A stretch of 64,000 nucleotides of DNA from the NCBI GenBank assembly GCA_024169445.1, contig JALKFA010000001.1, positions 1,364,001 to 1,428,000 on the forward strand, read 5' to 3'. Source of the DNA: Buttiauxella agrestis ATCC 33320. Its GTDB lineage: Bacteria; Pseudomonadota; Gammaproteobacteria; Enterobacterales; Enterobacteriaceae. The notes beneath the pieces were generated by a model. It made no database searches. It saw only the letters and a program-made list of their open reading frames with translations, and was not told the DNA's origin. Positions within the stretch are counted from its first letter, which is position 1. Each line of letters opens with the position of its first letter. This document shows, piece after piece, positions 7,432 to 16,596 of this stretch. The position numbers were made by a program, and so were the translations under genes.

Positions 7432-10002
7432 ATGCCTGCACCCCGCACACCGTTCCTCACCAGCGCTCGCGGACGCTTGCTGTCCTTTAACTTGCTGGTG
7501 GTGGCGGTGACCTTAATGGTGTGTGGCGTGGCAATTCTCGGCTTTAATCATGCCAGCCGTTTGCAGGAACAAGTGCAGGGGCAAACGCTCAGTGACATGT
7601 CCGGCAGCATGGAGTTGGCGCGGGATACCGCGAATGTGGCGACGGCGGCGGTGCGCCTCACGCAAGTGGTTGGTGCGCTGGAATATCAGAGCGAAGCGCA
7701 GCGTTTACAGCAAACCCAGCAGGCGTTGCAAAACTCGCTCAATCACCTGGCGAACGCGCCGCTCGCCAGCCATGAACCGCAGCTGGTCAAGCGCATCACC
7801 GAGCGCAGTAACGAACTGGAAAGTAGTGTTACGCGCATGCTGGAACTGGGGCATCGTCGCCATCTGGAACGTAACGCGCTGCTCAGTGCGCTGTATCAAA
7901 ACCAAAGTTATCTGCATCATATTCAGGACATCAATGCCCGTGACGGACGGACGACGCCCGAAGCGCGGCTGTTAACGGAAATGGACCGCCTGATTCTGAT
8001 TGCCATCCAAACCCCTTCGCCGAAAGCCACCGTGGTGCAACTCACCGAAGTCATGGCGCAGCTTCCGGCGCATGATGATTCACCGCTAGTCGATGAGATA
8101 TTGCAGGAGTTCACCGCACATTTGCAGCAATTACTGCCACTTTCTCAGGCGCTGGATAACAGCGATTTGGGCATCTCGTGGTTTATGTATCACATCAAAG
8201 CGCTGGTGGCGTTTTTGAATGATGACATCAACCAGTACGTGCAAAAAGTGGCACAGGAGTCGCTCAACCGCAGCGAACAGAGCCATCAAGAGCTGCAATC
8301 GATGATTGCTTTTATTGGCCTGTTTGCCTTGCTGGCGCTGGTGATTACCGGCTTTGCGGGCTGGTATATCTATCGCAATCTTGGCTCGAACCTGACGGCA
8401 ATTTCCCACGCCATGACACGGCTGGCGCGGGGGGAGCGCGATGTCAGCGTGCCTGCGTTGCAGCGCCGTGATGAACTGGGCGAGCTGGCGCGTGCCTTTA
8501 ACGTGTTTGCGCGCAATACCGCCTCGCTGGAACACACCTCGAAATTACTGAAAGAAAAAAGCACTCAACTGGAAACCACTTTCCATGCCATGCGCGATGG
8601 TTTTGCGTTGTTCGATAACGACGGCATTTTGGTGGTGTGGAACCCGCAGTATCCGTTGCTGCTGGGGCTGGCAGCGGAACGTTTGCAGCGTGGGCAGCAT
8701 TACATGAATCTGTTAAAACAGGTGTCGCCGCTCCAGGAACATATCCTTGAAAACCTCTCACGCCCGTTACCCAAACCACAAGAACTACGGCTTGCCGATA
8801 ATCGCACTATCGAGCTGCGTTTTAGCCCGGTGCCGGGGCGCGGCATGGTGAACGTGGTGCTGGAGCGCACCGAGCGTAAAGCACTGGAAGAAGCACTGGT
8901 TCACAGCCAAAAAATGAAAGCAGTGGGGCAACTCACCGGCGGCCTGGCGCATGATTTCAATAATTTGCTGGCGGTGATTATCGGTAGTCTTGAGCTGACA
9001 TCGGTGGATTCGTCAGATGCCACGCGCATTCAGCGTGCCTTAAAAGCCGCCGAACGCGGCGCGCAACTCACTCAGCGTCTGCTGGCCTTTTCGCGCAAAC
9101 AATCGCTGCATCCTCATGCGGTGGCGATGAAAAACCTGCTGGAAAACCTCGACCCGCTGATTCGCCATTCACTTCCTGCGACGTTGACGCTGGAAATTGA
9201 AGCGCAGCATCCGGCGTGGCCAGCGTGGATCGATGTGAATCAACTTGAGAATGCGATTATCAATTTGGTAATGAATGCGCGTGATGCGATGGAAGGGCAA
9301 AGCGGCACGATTAAAATCCGCACCTGGAACCAACGAGTGGTGCGATCTGGCGGTGGCAAACAAGATATGGTGGCGCTGGAAGTGACCGACCGTGGGCATG
9401 GCATGTCGGCGGAAGTCAAAGCGCAAGCTTTTGAACCCTTCTTCACCACCAAACAGACTGGCAGCGGCAGTGGGCTGGGGTTGTCGATGGTGTATGGTTT
9501 TGTGCGCCAGTCCGGTGGGCGAGTGCAAATTGAAAGTGCGCCGGGACAGGGAACGTTAGTGCGCTTGCAACTGCCGCGTGCATCTGCGCAGGCCGTCAGT
9601 GAAACGGTGCCGCTAATGCTTGTGGAAAATCCGCTTCAGGACCAACTGGTGTTAGTGCTGGAAGATGAACACGATGTGCGCCAGACGCTGTGTGAGCAAC
9701 TGCATCAACTGGGTTATTTGACACTGGAAACCAGCGACAGCCAGCAGGCGCTACAGTTTCTCAAAGAGGTGCCGGATATTCAGATTCTCATCAGCGATTT
9801 GATGTTACCGGGGCCGATGAACGGAGCCGATGTGGTGCAGCATGCGCGCGAGCATTATCCACATCTGACTTGCCTGTTGATCAGCGGGCAGGACCTGCGG
9901 CGTAGCGGGCAACAATTACCGCCGGTCGAGCTTTTGCGTAAGCCGTTTAATCAGCAAAAACTGGCAAAAGTATTACGACGTGTTACTCAACTTGAAGTAT
10001 GA
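7432..10002 (+). CDS. Hybrid sensor histidine kinase (sensor, HAMP, PAS, kinase, receiver)
   Basis: The ATG at 7432 follows GGAG by 7 bases and gives 856 residues; an upstream extension is repeat sequence. Membrane helices at about 18-37 and 291-313 enclose a mostly helical periplasmic sensor of roughly 250 residues. A HAMP segment (314-365) and a PAS-like domain (380-480, MRDGFALFDNDGIL) follow. The kinase core has H507 in GLAHDFNN, the N box NLVMNARDAM, D653 in VTDRGHGMS, and GSGLGLSMVYG. A C-terminal receiver has D789 in LISDLMLPG and K837. There is no HPt domain, so the receiver may regulate the kinase or act through a separate HPt. It is divergent from the sugar operon and may sense its substrate, but this is inference. 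No DNA-binding partner gene adjoins it. Confidence 0.9.
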   Translation: MPAPRTPFLTSARGRLLSFNLLVVAVTLMVCGVAILGFNHASRLQEQVQGQTLSDMSGSMELARDTANVATAAVRLTQVVGALEYQSEAQRLQQTQQALQNSLNHLANAPLASHEPQLVKRITERSNELESSVTRMLELGHRRHLERNALLSALYQNQSYLHHIQDINARDGRTTPEARLLTEMDRLILIAIQTPSPKATVVQLTEVMAQLPAHDDSPLVDEILQEFTAHLQQLLPLSQALDNSDLGISWFMYHIKALVAFLNDDINQYVQKVAQESLNRSEQSHQELQSMIAFIGLFALLALVITGFAGWYIYRNLGSNLTAISHAMTRLARGERDVSVPALQRRDELGELARAFNVFARNTASLEHTSKLLKEKSTQLETTFHAMRDGFALFDNDGILVVWNPQYPLLLGLAAERLQRGQHYMNLLKQVSPLQEHILENLSRPLPKPQELRLADNRTIELRFSPVPGRGMVNVVLERTERKALEEALVHSQKMKAVGQLTGGLAHDFNNLLAVIIGSLELTSVDSSDATRIQRALKAAERGAQLTQRLLAFSRKQSLHPHAVAMKNLLENLDPLIRHSLPATLTLEIEAQHPAWPAWIDVNQLENAIINLVMNARDAMEGQSGTIKIRTWNQRVVRSGGGKQDMVALEVTDRGHGMSAEVKAQAFEPFFTTKQTGSGSGLGLSMVYGFVRQSGGRVQIESAPGQGTLVRLQLPRASAQAVSETVPLMLVENPLQDQLVLVLEDEHDVRQTLCEQLHQLGYLTLETSDSQQALQFLKEVPDIQILISDLMLPGPMNGADVVQHAREHYPHLTCLLISGQDLRRSGQQLPPVELLRKPFNQQKLAKVLRRVTQLEV

Positions 10003-10080
10003 CGGGTGAATTGCAAATCAATGAAAAGGTCAGTTCCAAACAATTGACTCTGAGTCCAGAAGCGGACATTAATAGAACGA

Positions 10081-10114
10081 CCCCTTCCAGTATCCCAGGA
10101 GGAAGGGGTGGGTT
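10081..10114 (+). terminator. Hairpin after the histidine kinase gene
   Basis: CCCCTTCC (10081-10088) pairs with GGAAGGGG (10101-10108), with one more A-T pair at the base, followed by GGGTTTT. It lies 79 bases after the kinase stop. The T-run is short, so it is a moderate terminator candidate. A second hairpin, AGCCCCTCT-GCAA-AGAGGGGCT, lies at 10182-10203 without a T-tail. Nothing else is visible in 10003-10352 apart from the BIME. Confidence 0.55.
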
Positions 10115-10220
10115 TTGGAATGTAACTTAGCCGCCTCATTAAATGATATGCACCTCATTGAGCATCCTGTAGCAAGGACTAAGCCCCTCTGCAAAGAGGG
10201 GCTGACTTTGGTCGCTGTTT

Positions 10221-10329
10221 GGTGGATGGCGCCTGCGGCTTATCCCCCCTACAAAACCCCCAAATTTTAATGCGCGTTGTTTGAAACCATTTGTTTTCAT
10301 AGGTCGGATAAGCGCAGCGTCATCCGACA
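10221..10329. repeat. BIME between convergent genes
   Basis: Unit 1 (10221-10252) is GGTGGATGGCGCCTGCGGC...CCCTAC and unit 2 (10299-10329) is ATAGGTCGGATAAGCGCAGC...CCGAC, in inverted orientation with a 46-base spacer. It lies between the 3' ends of the kinase and M50 genes. Confidence 0.9.
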
Positions 10330-10352
10330 TTCATGCCAGGACGCTGCTGAAA

Positions 10353-12458
10353 TTACCCCTCTTTGCCCATTCCCGTTTGCTGAATCAACATCAATGACAC
10401 ACTATTAAACCAACGATGCGCAAGACTCTGGCGCGAGCTTGCCACTGAAATATCCGCGAGATTTTCCCGGTTCAACACTGCCGCTTTACCATCACCTTCA
10501 ATCGATACGCGATACCAAACCCCTTGCGGGTGCAAATCTTTGGCCTGCGCCGTCGGGTTTAATGCCACCGGCCCGCCATGCTCTTTCGCTAAAAGCAACG
10601 AAGGCAGGCGCGTCACCACATTATGGTCGATGGACACCACGCGCCCGATAAGCGGTTGCCACTCGCCAGGTTGATAAATCCTGGCTGTTGCACCTACCCG
10701 TAAACGCGCCAGATCCTCTTCCCCGACCAGCGCTTTCACCCGCCAGCGATCGGCATTCACCAGCGTGGCGATATGCGTGGATGCTGAGATCCAGCTTCCA
10801 GGCTGCAAAGAAAGATCGCGATCTTCAATGCGCCCATTCGAGGCGGCAACTAACCGCAGGCGCAGCAATTCGCTATTCCCCGCGCTTTGTTGCAGTGAAT
10901 ACTGGCGTGCCATTTGATCCGCCAGCACCTGTTTGGCGGGGCCGTCTTTCTCCAGCCCTAACGCACCACGGGCGCTGTATTCCCAGGCGCGGCGCATTTC
11001 TTCGGCCTTACGTTGCGAGGTTTCTGGCAATGGTGCAATCAGCTCAAACAGCGGTTGCCCGGCTTTTACTTGCTGGCCGTCGGTGACAAAAACTTTCTCA
11101 AGGCGTGCGCTGTAGGGTGTGTAAATCGGTTGCACAAAACCGGCTTCCACTACACCTGGCAGGCTCACTTTATTTGACCACGGCACAAAAATAACCAGCA
11201 GCGCGGCAATAGCAATCAGCAGCAACCTGCGGCGATAAAACGGCTGGCTTTCCTCGCGCCTGGCCCAACAGTGTTTGATCTCTTTGATCATCGGTTGCAC
11301 CACAAAAGTGACAATTTCTACCAAAAATAAAATCACGCCCAGCGCTTTAAAAAAGGCGTGATACACCACCACCGCAATGCCGATAAACAGCAGCAGGCGG
11401 TAAATCCAGGTGGCAAAAGCGAACAGCGTCAGAAAGCGCGCAAAGGCCGGCGTGACGTTATCGGGTGCGGGATCGTTAATGCCAAACAGGTGCCAGCGCA
11501 TCGCTCGTTTTGCCCAGTTTCCGGCGCGTTCGTGCAGGCCGGGGAAATCGAGCATATCGCTGAGAATGTAGTAGCCGTCAAAGCGCATAAACGGGCTGGC
11601 GTTGACCACCACGGTCATCACCCAGGCGGTGGTCGCCAGGAAAAACAGCGCGTTTTTGATGCTGCCTTCCGGTGCGAATGACCACAGCAGCGTCGCCCAT
11701 GCCGCCAGCACCAGCTCGGAAACAATCCCGGCGGCGGCGATTTTTAGCCGATCGCGCGAACGAAACAGCTTCCAGCTTTCGCCGGTGTCGGTGTAGGCCA
11801 TCGGCAGCATCACCAGCAACGCAACACCCATATGCCCAACCCGCACACCGTGGCGCGTGGCGGTTAACGCGTGACCCATTTCATGCCAGCATTTGGAAAA
11901 CACCAGCGCGATAGCAAAGGCCGCCGCACCTTGCCAGCTCACCGAATTATGCAGCGTGGCAACCACGGTATCCCACTGGCGCGCCGCCAGCACAATGCCG
12001 GTCATCGCCACTAACAGCGTCAGCCACAAGAAAGTTTTGCTGAACAACGGCTGCAACCACGGCAGCGCTTTACGCAGGGCTTTTTCAGGGTGAATCAACG
12101 GAATACGAATAAACAAATAACTGTGCAACAGCCATTTCCACACCGATGACGCCGGGCGATAACGCGCGGTGCGCAGCAATTGTTGCTGCTGCAAAAACAG
12201 CACAAACGCTTTGACGTCCTCTTCATCCACATTCAGCGTGGTGTGTTGATTAATCGCCTGTGCGATTTTTGCGGTATCAGCCAGTTGCCAGCGTTTGAGA
12301 ATTTCGATTTCCAGCCAGCCGAGGCGGAAAAACAGGTTGCGCACCGGATCGGCCAAATGCCAGGCCGGCGAACCATCGCGGTTGCTGCCTGCGCTATTGA
12401 GGCGCAGTTCATCACGCAGCGCAGGCCACGGCGGCGCTGTGGCGGCACCGCTTATCAC
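10353..12458 (-). CDS. M50-type membrane metalloprotease fused to an HlyD-like adaptor
   Basis: A protein of 701 residues. Residues 30-100 form a small PqqD/winged-helix-like domain (LADPVRNLFFRLGWLEIEIL...FLQQQQLL). Several membrane helices follow, carrying the zinc motif HEMGH (His192, Glu193, His196) and the second M50 motif NASPFMRFDGYYIL (Asp294), so the site-2-protease-type active site is intact. After a last helix (about 411-426) comes a biotinyl-lipoyl/HlyD-type adaptor (PGVVEAGFVQPIYTPYSARL to about 670). Proteins of this layout occur next to adaptor and secretion genes, but their role is not firmly known to me. It is the last gene of the giant-protein operon, starts in a 4-base ATGA overlap with the GAF-HlyD gene, and stands where a type I system would have its ABC exporter. 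It could process or gate the giant protein; this is inference. Confidence 0.85.
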   Translation of the reverse strand: MISGAATAPPWPALRDELRLNSAGSNRDGSPAWHLADPVRNLFFRLGWLEIEILKRWQLADTAKIAQAINQHTTLNVDEEDVKAFVLFLQQQQLLRTARYRPASSVWKWLLHSYLFIRIPLIHPEKALRKALPWLQPLFSKTFLWLTLLVAMTGIVLAARQWDTVVATLHNSVSWQGAAAFAIALVFSKCWHEMGHALTATRHGVRVGHMGVALLVMLPMAYTDTGESWKLFRSRDRLKIAAAGIVSELVLAAWATLLWSFAPEGSIKNALFFLATTAWVMTVVVNASPFMRFDGYYILSDMLDFPGLHERAGNWAKRAMRWHLFGINDPAPDNVTPAFARFLTLFAFATWIYRLLLFIGIAVVVYHAFFKALGVILFLVEIVTFVVQPMIKEIKHCWARREESQPFYRRRLLLIAIAALLVIFVPWSNKVSLPGVVEAGFVQPIYTPYSARLEKVFVTDGQQVKAGQPLFELIAPLPETSQRKAEEMRRAWEYSARGALGLEKDGPAKQVLADQMARQYSLQQSAGNSELLRLRLVAASNGRIEDRDLSLQPGSWISASTHIATLVNADRWRVKALVGEEDLARLRVGATARIYQPGEWQPLIGRVVSIDHNVVTRLPSLLLAKEHGGPVALNPTAQAKDLHPQGVWYRVSIEGDGKAAVLNRENLADISVASSRQSLAHRWFNSVSLMLIQQTGMGKEG

Positions 12459-13807
12459 CAGCCGCTCCCGGCACGCAAGGTGGCGATAGGGCGGCGCAGC
12501 AACAGGTAACCGAGCATTGCCCAGTCACCGGTCACTCGCGCGGTTCCTTGCAAGCCAATACGCGCCACTTCTGGTTTACCTTCAAGCGTGCCGCGCAGCA
12601 AATAACTGGCCACGCCGTTGGGCGCTTCAACGGTTTGATAGCCTGCGTAATCCAGTTTCGCGCTAAAAGAATCGAGCGGGGCGACTTTCAAAAATACCGT
12701 CATCGGTGCGCCGCGATTCAGGTTGGTGGATTCGCTGACCGGTGCCCAGGCGCGCACGCCGAGGCTATTGGGGTCAGCCAGCAGGCCAATACGCTCACCC
12801 GTTTGCACCGGGCGGCCAGCCCAGTCATCCGGGTCGGAATAGACGAAAACGCCGTTGCCTGGGGCGCGAATCGTGAGTTTATCGATGTCACGGACTATCG
12901 ACTCCACTTCCACTTTTTTCTCGCGCCATTTACCTTCGGCCATCGCCAGTTCTGACTTGGCCTGTTGATCTTCAATCGCTTGCTGAGAAGCCTGATGCAG
13001 CGTGGTTTCAGCGGTTTCCAGCTCCGCCTGTGCCACCGCCAGCCGGTTATGCAGCGTGGTGTCGTCAAGAGTCGCCAGCACCTGGTCTTTCACTACATCG
13101 CTGTTTGGCAACACCACCATGCGCTTAATCACCCCGGAATCGGGCGCGGCAATCACTTCACTTTGCAGCGAGATAATTTCCGCTGGCACCAGCGTGTATT
13201 CGCGCACCGGAATACACAGCACCAGCAGCACTGCCAGCAGGATATAAGCGAGGCGGCGTCCGGTGTTGCGCTGCCAGAATTGCTTAAAGCGCGACGGGCG
13301 CGCGGTTAACGCCCACCAGGCGTAACCGTACAAACCGCTCAGTTGCAGCAGGGTAAATTCTGGCGATGCTGGAGCCAGCGAGGTTGGCCACGGTTCGTCG
13401 CGCCCTAAAAACCACAACGCGTGTATTTCGCCGTCGGCACCGGTGAGCGGCAGTACCCAAACCTGCGGCGGCAACCACTCGTTCCACAGCTTAGCCAGCG
13501 TTTCGCTTAATTGTGCGGGTGCCAGCGCCAGCACACGGGCTTCCGGGGGTAAGGCTCGGCAATGTGGCGCAATTTCCTGCGCCACATCCGCCAGCCATAA
13601 GGCATACGGCGTGTTGTTGTCGGTATCGCTCAGCCCGGAATGGGCCACCAGTTTGGCGCGGTTATTGGGCGCAAGCGACAGCAGTGCGGCCTGGCGGTAA
13701 TCCACCAGTTGGCGCGTTTCATTACAGATAGCAAACCCGAGTTCAGCGGCATTGCTGATGGTTTCGACTCGGGCGGCCAGTTGGTAAAAAGCTACACTGC
13801 TGGTCAC
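12455..13807 (-). CDS. Membrane fusion protein with N-terminal GAF-like domain and HlyD adaptor
   Basis: The GTG at 13807 overlaps the upstream stop by 4 bases (GTGA), matching the ATGA overlap at its other end, and gives 450 residues. A TTG 27 bases earlier is also possible. Residues 1-165 have no signal peptide and look like a cytoplasmic GAF-type domain (VETISNAAELGFAICNETRQ; QVWVLPLTGADGEIHALWFL). One membrane helix lies at about 184-202. The periplasmic part is HlyD-like: lipoyl half-motifs SEVIAAPDSGVIKRMVVLPN and LTIRAPGNGVFVYSD flank a helical hairpin at 250-305, followed by a beta domain. Such adaptors bridge an inner-membrane machine and an outer-membrane channel. The GAF-like part suggests control by a cytoplasmic signal, but no ligand residues can be assigned. 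Confidence 0.8.
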   Translation of the reverse strand: MTSSVAFYQLAARVETISNAAELGFAICNETRQLVDYRQAALLSLAPNNRAKLVAHSGLSDTDNNTPYALWLADVAQEIAPHCRALPPEARVLALAPAQLSETLAKLWNEWLPPQVWVLPLTGADGEIHALWFLGRDEPWPTSLAPASPEFTLLQLSGLYGYAWWALTARPSRFKQFWQRNTGRRLAYILLAVLLVLCIPVREYTLVPAEIISLQSEVIAAPDSGVIKRMVVLPNSDVVKDQVLATLDDTTLHNRLAVAQAELETAETTLHQASQQAIEDQQAKSELAMAEGKWREKKVEVESIVRDIDKLTIRAPGNGVFVYSDPDDWAGRPVQTGERIGLLADPNSLGVRAWAPVSESTNLNRGAPMTVFLKVAPLDSFSAKLDYAGYQTVEAPNGVASYLLRGTLEGKPEVARIGLQGTARVTGDWAMLGYLLLRRPIATLRAGSGW

Positions 13808-14643
13808 GAATTGGCGGTCCCGCTTTTCAGGCAACGGTTTTCATCCGGCGGGCAAACCGCTACCGCTTGTCCGCTCATGCCGGGTAATACGTCGTCGGTT
13901 TTGTCCGGGAAGCGGGTTTCGATTTCGATGGTCTGGCTAACGGCATCCACTTTGCCGCTAATGTGCGTCACCGTGAGCGGGTATTGTTTGCCGGTTTCAC
14001 CGACCGAGGCATTCAGCTGCGAGCCGATTTTTAGCCACGGCACCCAGCTTGACGGCACGTTTAACCGTGCGCGCAAAGTCCCGCTGCCGACCAGATCAAT
14101 CACTGGCGCACCCGCACCAATCCCCTGGCCTTCTTTGACATAGATTTTAGCGACGCGCCCATTGAATGGAGCCACGAAGCGGCACTGCGCCAGTTGGGCG
14201 TCAAATATCCCCATCTGGCCTTTGGTGCGGTTCACTTCGGAAGCGGCTAAGCCCACTTCCAGTGCCGCAGCCGATTGTAACCCTTGCAGTTTGGCTTTGG
14301 CTTCATAGCGCAGTTGGGCGGCGTGAAACTCCGCTTCAGCGGCATTTTTGCGGGCTACCAGGTCGCTACAATCCATGTTCGCCAGCAGTTTGCCTTGCGT
14401 GACGGTATCGCCCAACTGGACGTTAATTTTCGCCATCCGCCCAGGAACCACGCTGGAGAGCGGGCTTTCACGATTGGCGAGTACCAGGAAGCGCACCGCC
14501 GCAGAGCCATCCGCAGCAAACGCGGGCGCGGATAAGCAGGAAAGTGCGCAGATCAACCCGACCATCCATTTTTGTCGGATGACGCTGTTGTTTTTGTAGG
14601 GTGGATAAGCGTTAGCGTCATCCACCATTATTTTTGTCTTCAT
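13804..14643 (-). CDS. Periplasmic HlyD/RND-type adaptor with a REP-derived N-terminus
   Basis: A protein of 279 residues. The start at 14643 has TGAGG, which includes the stop of the TolC-like gene, 6 bases upstream. The first 26 residues (MKTKIMVDDANAYPPYKN...) are translated REP sequence in frame. They are followed by MVGLICALSCLSAPAFA, a good signal peptide core cleaved before ADGS. The mature protein shows the adaptor layout: lipoyl half VVPGRMAKINVQLGDTVTQG, a helical hairpin (about 95-150), second lipoyl half CRFVAPFNGRVAKIYVKEGQGI, and a beta-barrel domain to PGMSGQAVAV. It probably links the membrane components to the TolC-like channel. An internal ATG at the signal core could also be used. 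Confidence 0.82.
   Translation of the reverse strand: MKTKIMVDDANAYPPYKNNSVIRQKWMVGLICALSCLSAPAFAADGSAAVRFLVLANRESPLSSVVPGRMAKINVQLGDTVTQGKLLANMDCSDLVARKNAAEAEFHAAQLRYEAKAKLQGLQSAAALEVGLAASEVNRTKGQMGIFDAQLAQCRFVAPFNGRVAKIYVKEGQGIGAGAPVIDLVGSGTLRARLNVPSSWVPWLKIGSQLNASVGETGKQYPLTVTHISGKVDAVSQTIEIETRFPDKTDDVLPGMSGQAVAVCPPDENRCLKSGTANS
14574..14626. repeat. REP element inside the 5' end of a coding sequence
   Basis: A complete unit GTAGGGTGGATAAGCG...CATCCACC (14596-14626) follows a truncated inverted unit GTCGGATGACGCTG (14574-14587). Both lie within the reading frame of the HlyD adaptor gene, between its best ribosome site and its signal peptide. Confidence 0.85.
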
Positions 14644-14650
14644 AAATACC

Positions 14651-16573
14651 TCATGGCGTCGCGGTCAACACGGGGGTCGCCCCGGCAATTCGTTGTAAAT
14701 CGCTGGTAATCGATAACGTTGCCGCTTCGGCCAGGGCGCTGATAGAACGCGTGCTGGCTTCGTTTGGCAGATAACTCACGTACTGACGCGCCAGCACTTC
14801 GGCACCGGTGGCATCTTTGACACGCATCGTCCACACGCCTTTGCGCATGCCATTGTTGGTGCCGCCGCTAAAGCTCATTTGCAAATGGATACTGCTCGGA
14901 GACGGTTCCAGCGACAGGTGGTTCGCTTCAATGACCCGCCCGACGGATTGCTCGATGCTGCCACGCGAAACGCCTGCGGGCAGGCGTGTGACCTGAATCG
15001 ACACTGGGTGTTTTTCAACAGTAATACCGGCGGCATGGGCAAATACCGCACTTTCTTGCTGGCGCAAACTGGTCTGAATTTGTCGCGATAAGCTGGCAAC
15101 GTCGGTTTTTGTCACCTGATCTGGCAGCAAATCAATACCTACTGAGTTCAGCACTCGGCCATAAGCGGCCTGCGCTTCGGCATACGATGACGCTTCCTGG
15201 AAGCGGGAAACAATCGAACGCGCCTGGGTTCTTAATGTTTCCAAATCACTGGTCAGCGAGTTGTCCGATCCGGCGCGGGAAATACTCGCCAGGCGCTGGT
15301 CAACTTGCGCCGATTGCTCGGCAATCTGGAAGTCATAGGAGGCGAGTTTGTAGCGTTCGGTGGCGACACGCACCTGTGTGAGCACCGCCATGCTCAGCGC
15401 CATGCGGCGGGCATCATCGGTTTGCGCGCGCGCGTCGTTGGCGGTGCTAATCGACGGAATGCTCAACAGTTTGAACAGGTTCATCGAAACCCCCACGCCA
15501 CTCTCAATCCAGTTACTGTTGTAGAGATAGTCGTTGGAGTCGTAATTAATTCCGGCGAACAGGTTCAGGTTCGGGAATAACGAGGCAATTTGCCGCTTGG
15601 TTTCGTAGCTGTCGATGCGTGTTTTGTAATCTTCTTCACGCAATTCAGGTCGGCGTTCCAGCGCCATTTGCTCGAGCTTATCGATGTTAGTCGGTGCCGG
15701 AGCCAGCGGCGTTGGGGTGTCTTGCAACACCAGCGGCGTGCCTGGCGGCAGGTTGATCAGCGCCGTCAGCTCGCTTTTCGCCAGCTCCATTTGCTGGCGT
15801 TTCTGGTTGAGCAACGTCATGCCATCCAGCAGGGCGCGTTGGTACTCCAGCCCTTCAACCGGTGGCAAAATCCCCGCCTGTTCGGCTTCGCGGGTTTTAT
15901 CCAGCGCCTGGGCAATTTGCTCGGCCAGCGGTTGGGTTTCATCCAGCAAACGCTGCGCGCCCAGCGCTCGCCAGTAGGCATCACGCACTTCCTGGACGAT
16001 GTTTTGCAGCACTTTGCGGCGGCGTTCTTCGGCGATGTTCACTTCATCCGCCTGCTGTTTAGCGCGGAAGTAGCTCATCCCGAAGTCGAGCACATCCCAC
16101 GAAAAAGTCGCGCTGGCAAGGTAATGTGAGCGCTCTTCCGAGGTGGAAGGACGCAGGCTGATCACGCCATCGTCAATGCCGACACTGGTGCCGCCCGAAT
16201 CGTTATCACGCCAGCGATAACCGGCATCCGTCATCAGTTTTGGCAGCATGTCTTGTTGCGAGACATCCAGCAGGCTGCGTGACAGCGCGGTTTCCATCAT
16301 TTTCAGGCGGTAATCGAGGTTATATTTTAACGCTCGCGCCATCGCGTCGGATAACGTCAGTGGGCCATGCAGGGCTTCCTGCCCGCGGTACATTTCCGCC
16401 CGGTCGCGATTCACGCGTGCGGTGATTTCATCCTGAGTCATCGGCTCCGGTTTCACCGTGCCACAGCCTGCCAAAACCAGCACCGCAATCAAACCAGCCA
16501 CGGGTTTGATTAAAGGTACGCCACGTTTTTTATATTGCGCCACCACGTATGCGTTCATCGTTGTTTTTTCCAT
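14651..16573 (-). CDS. TolC-family outer-membrane lipoprotein with C-terminal extension
   Basis: From the ATG at 16573 the protein has 640 residues; a TTG three codons earlier and an ATG five codons later are alternatives. The N-terminus is a lipoprotein signal with lipobox VLAGC (Cys37), so the protein is probably lipid-anchored. Residues about 70-480 are a TolC/OEP-type channel with two helical repeats (ALSRSLLDVSQQDMLPKL; LQNIVQEVRDAYWRALGAQR). Typical members end near 450-490. Here about 150 further residues follow (QVTRLPAGVSRGSIEQS...VWTMRVKDATGAEVLARQYV), a beta-rich domain I do not recognise. It lies 23 bases after the giant-protein gene and 7 bases before the adaptor gene. Role: outer-membrane exit duct for the operon's substrate. 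Confidence 0.85.
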   Translation of the reverse strand: MEKTTMNAYVVAQYKKRGVPLIKPVAGLIAVLVLAGCGTVKPEPMTQDEITARVNRDRAEMYRGQEALHGPLTLSDAMARALKYNLDYRLKMMETALSRSLLDVSQQDMLPKLMTDAGYRWRDNDSGGTSVGIDDGVISLRPSTSEERSHYLASATFSWDVLDFGMSYFRAKQQADEVNIAEERRRKVLQNIVQEVRDAYWRALGAQRLLDETQPLAEQIAQALDKTREAEQAGILPPVEGLEYQRALLDGMTLLNQKRQQMELAKSELTALINLPPGTPLVLQDTPTPLAPAPTNIDKLEQMALERRPELREEDYKTRIDSYETKRQIASLFPNLNLFAGINYDSNDYLYNSNWIESGVGVSMNLFKLLSIPSISTANDARAQTDDARRMALSMAVLTQVRVATERYKLASYDFQIAEQSAQVDQRLASISRAGSDNSLTSDLETLRTQARSIVSRFQEASSYAEAQAAYGRVLNSVGIDLLPDQVTKTDVASLSRQIQTSLRQQESAVFAHAAGITVEKHPVSIQVTRLPAGVSRGSIEQSVGRVIEANHLSLEPSPSSIHLQMSFSGGTNNGMRKGVWTMRVKDATGAEVLARQYVSYLPNEASTRSISALAEAATLSITSDLQRIAGATPVLTATP

Positions 16574-16596
16574 CTTAAACAATTGCTCTCAGCCAG

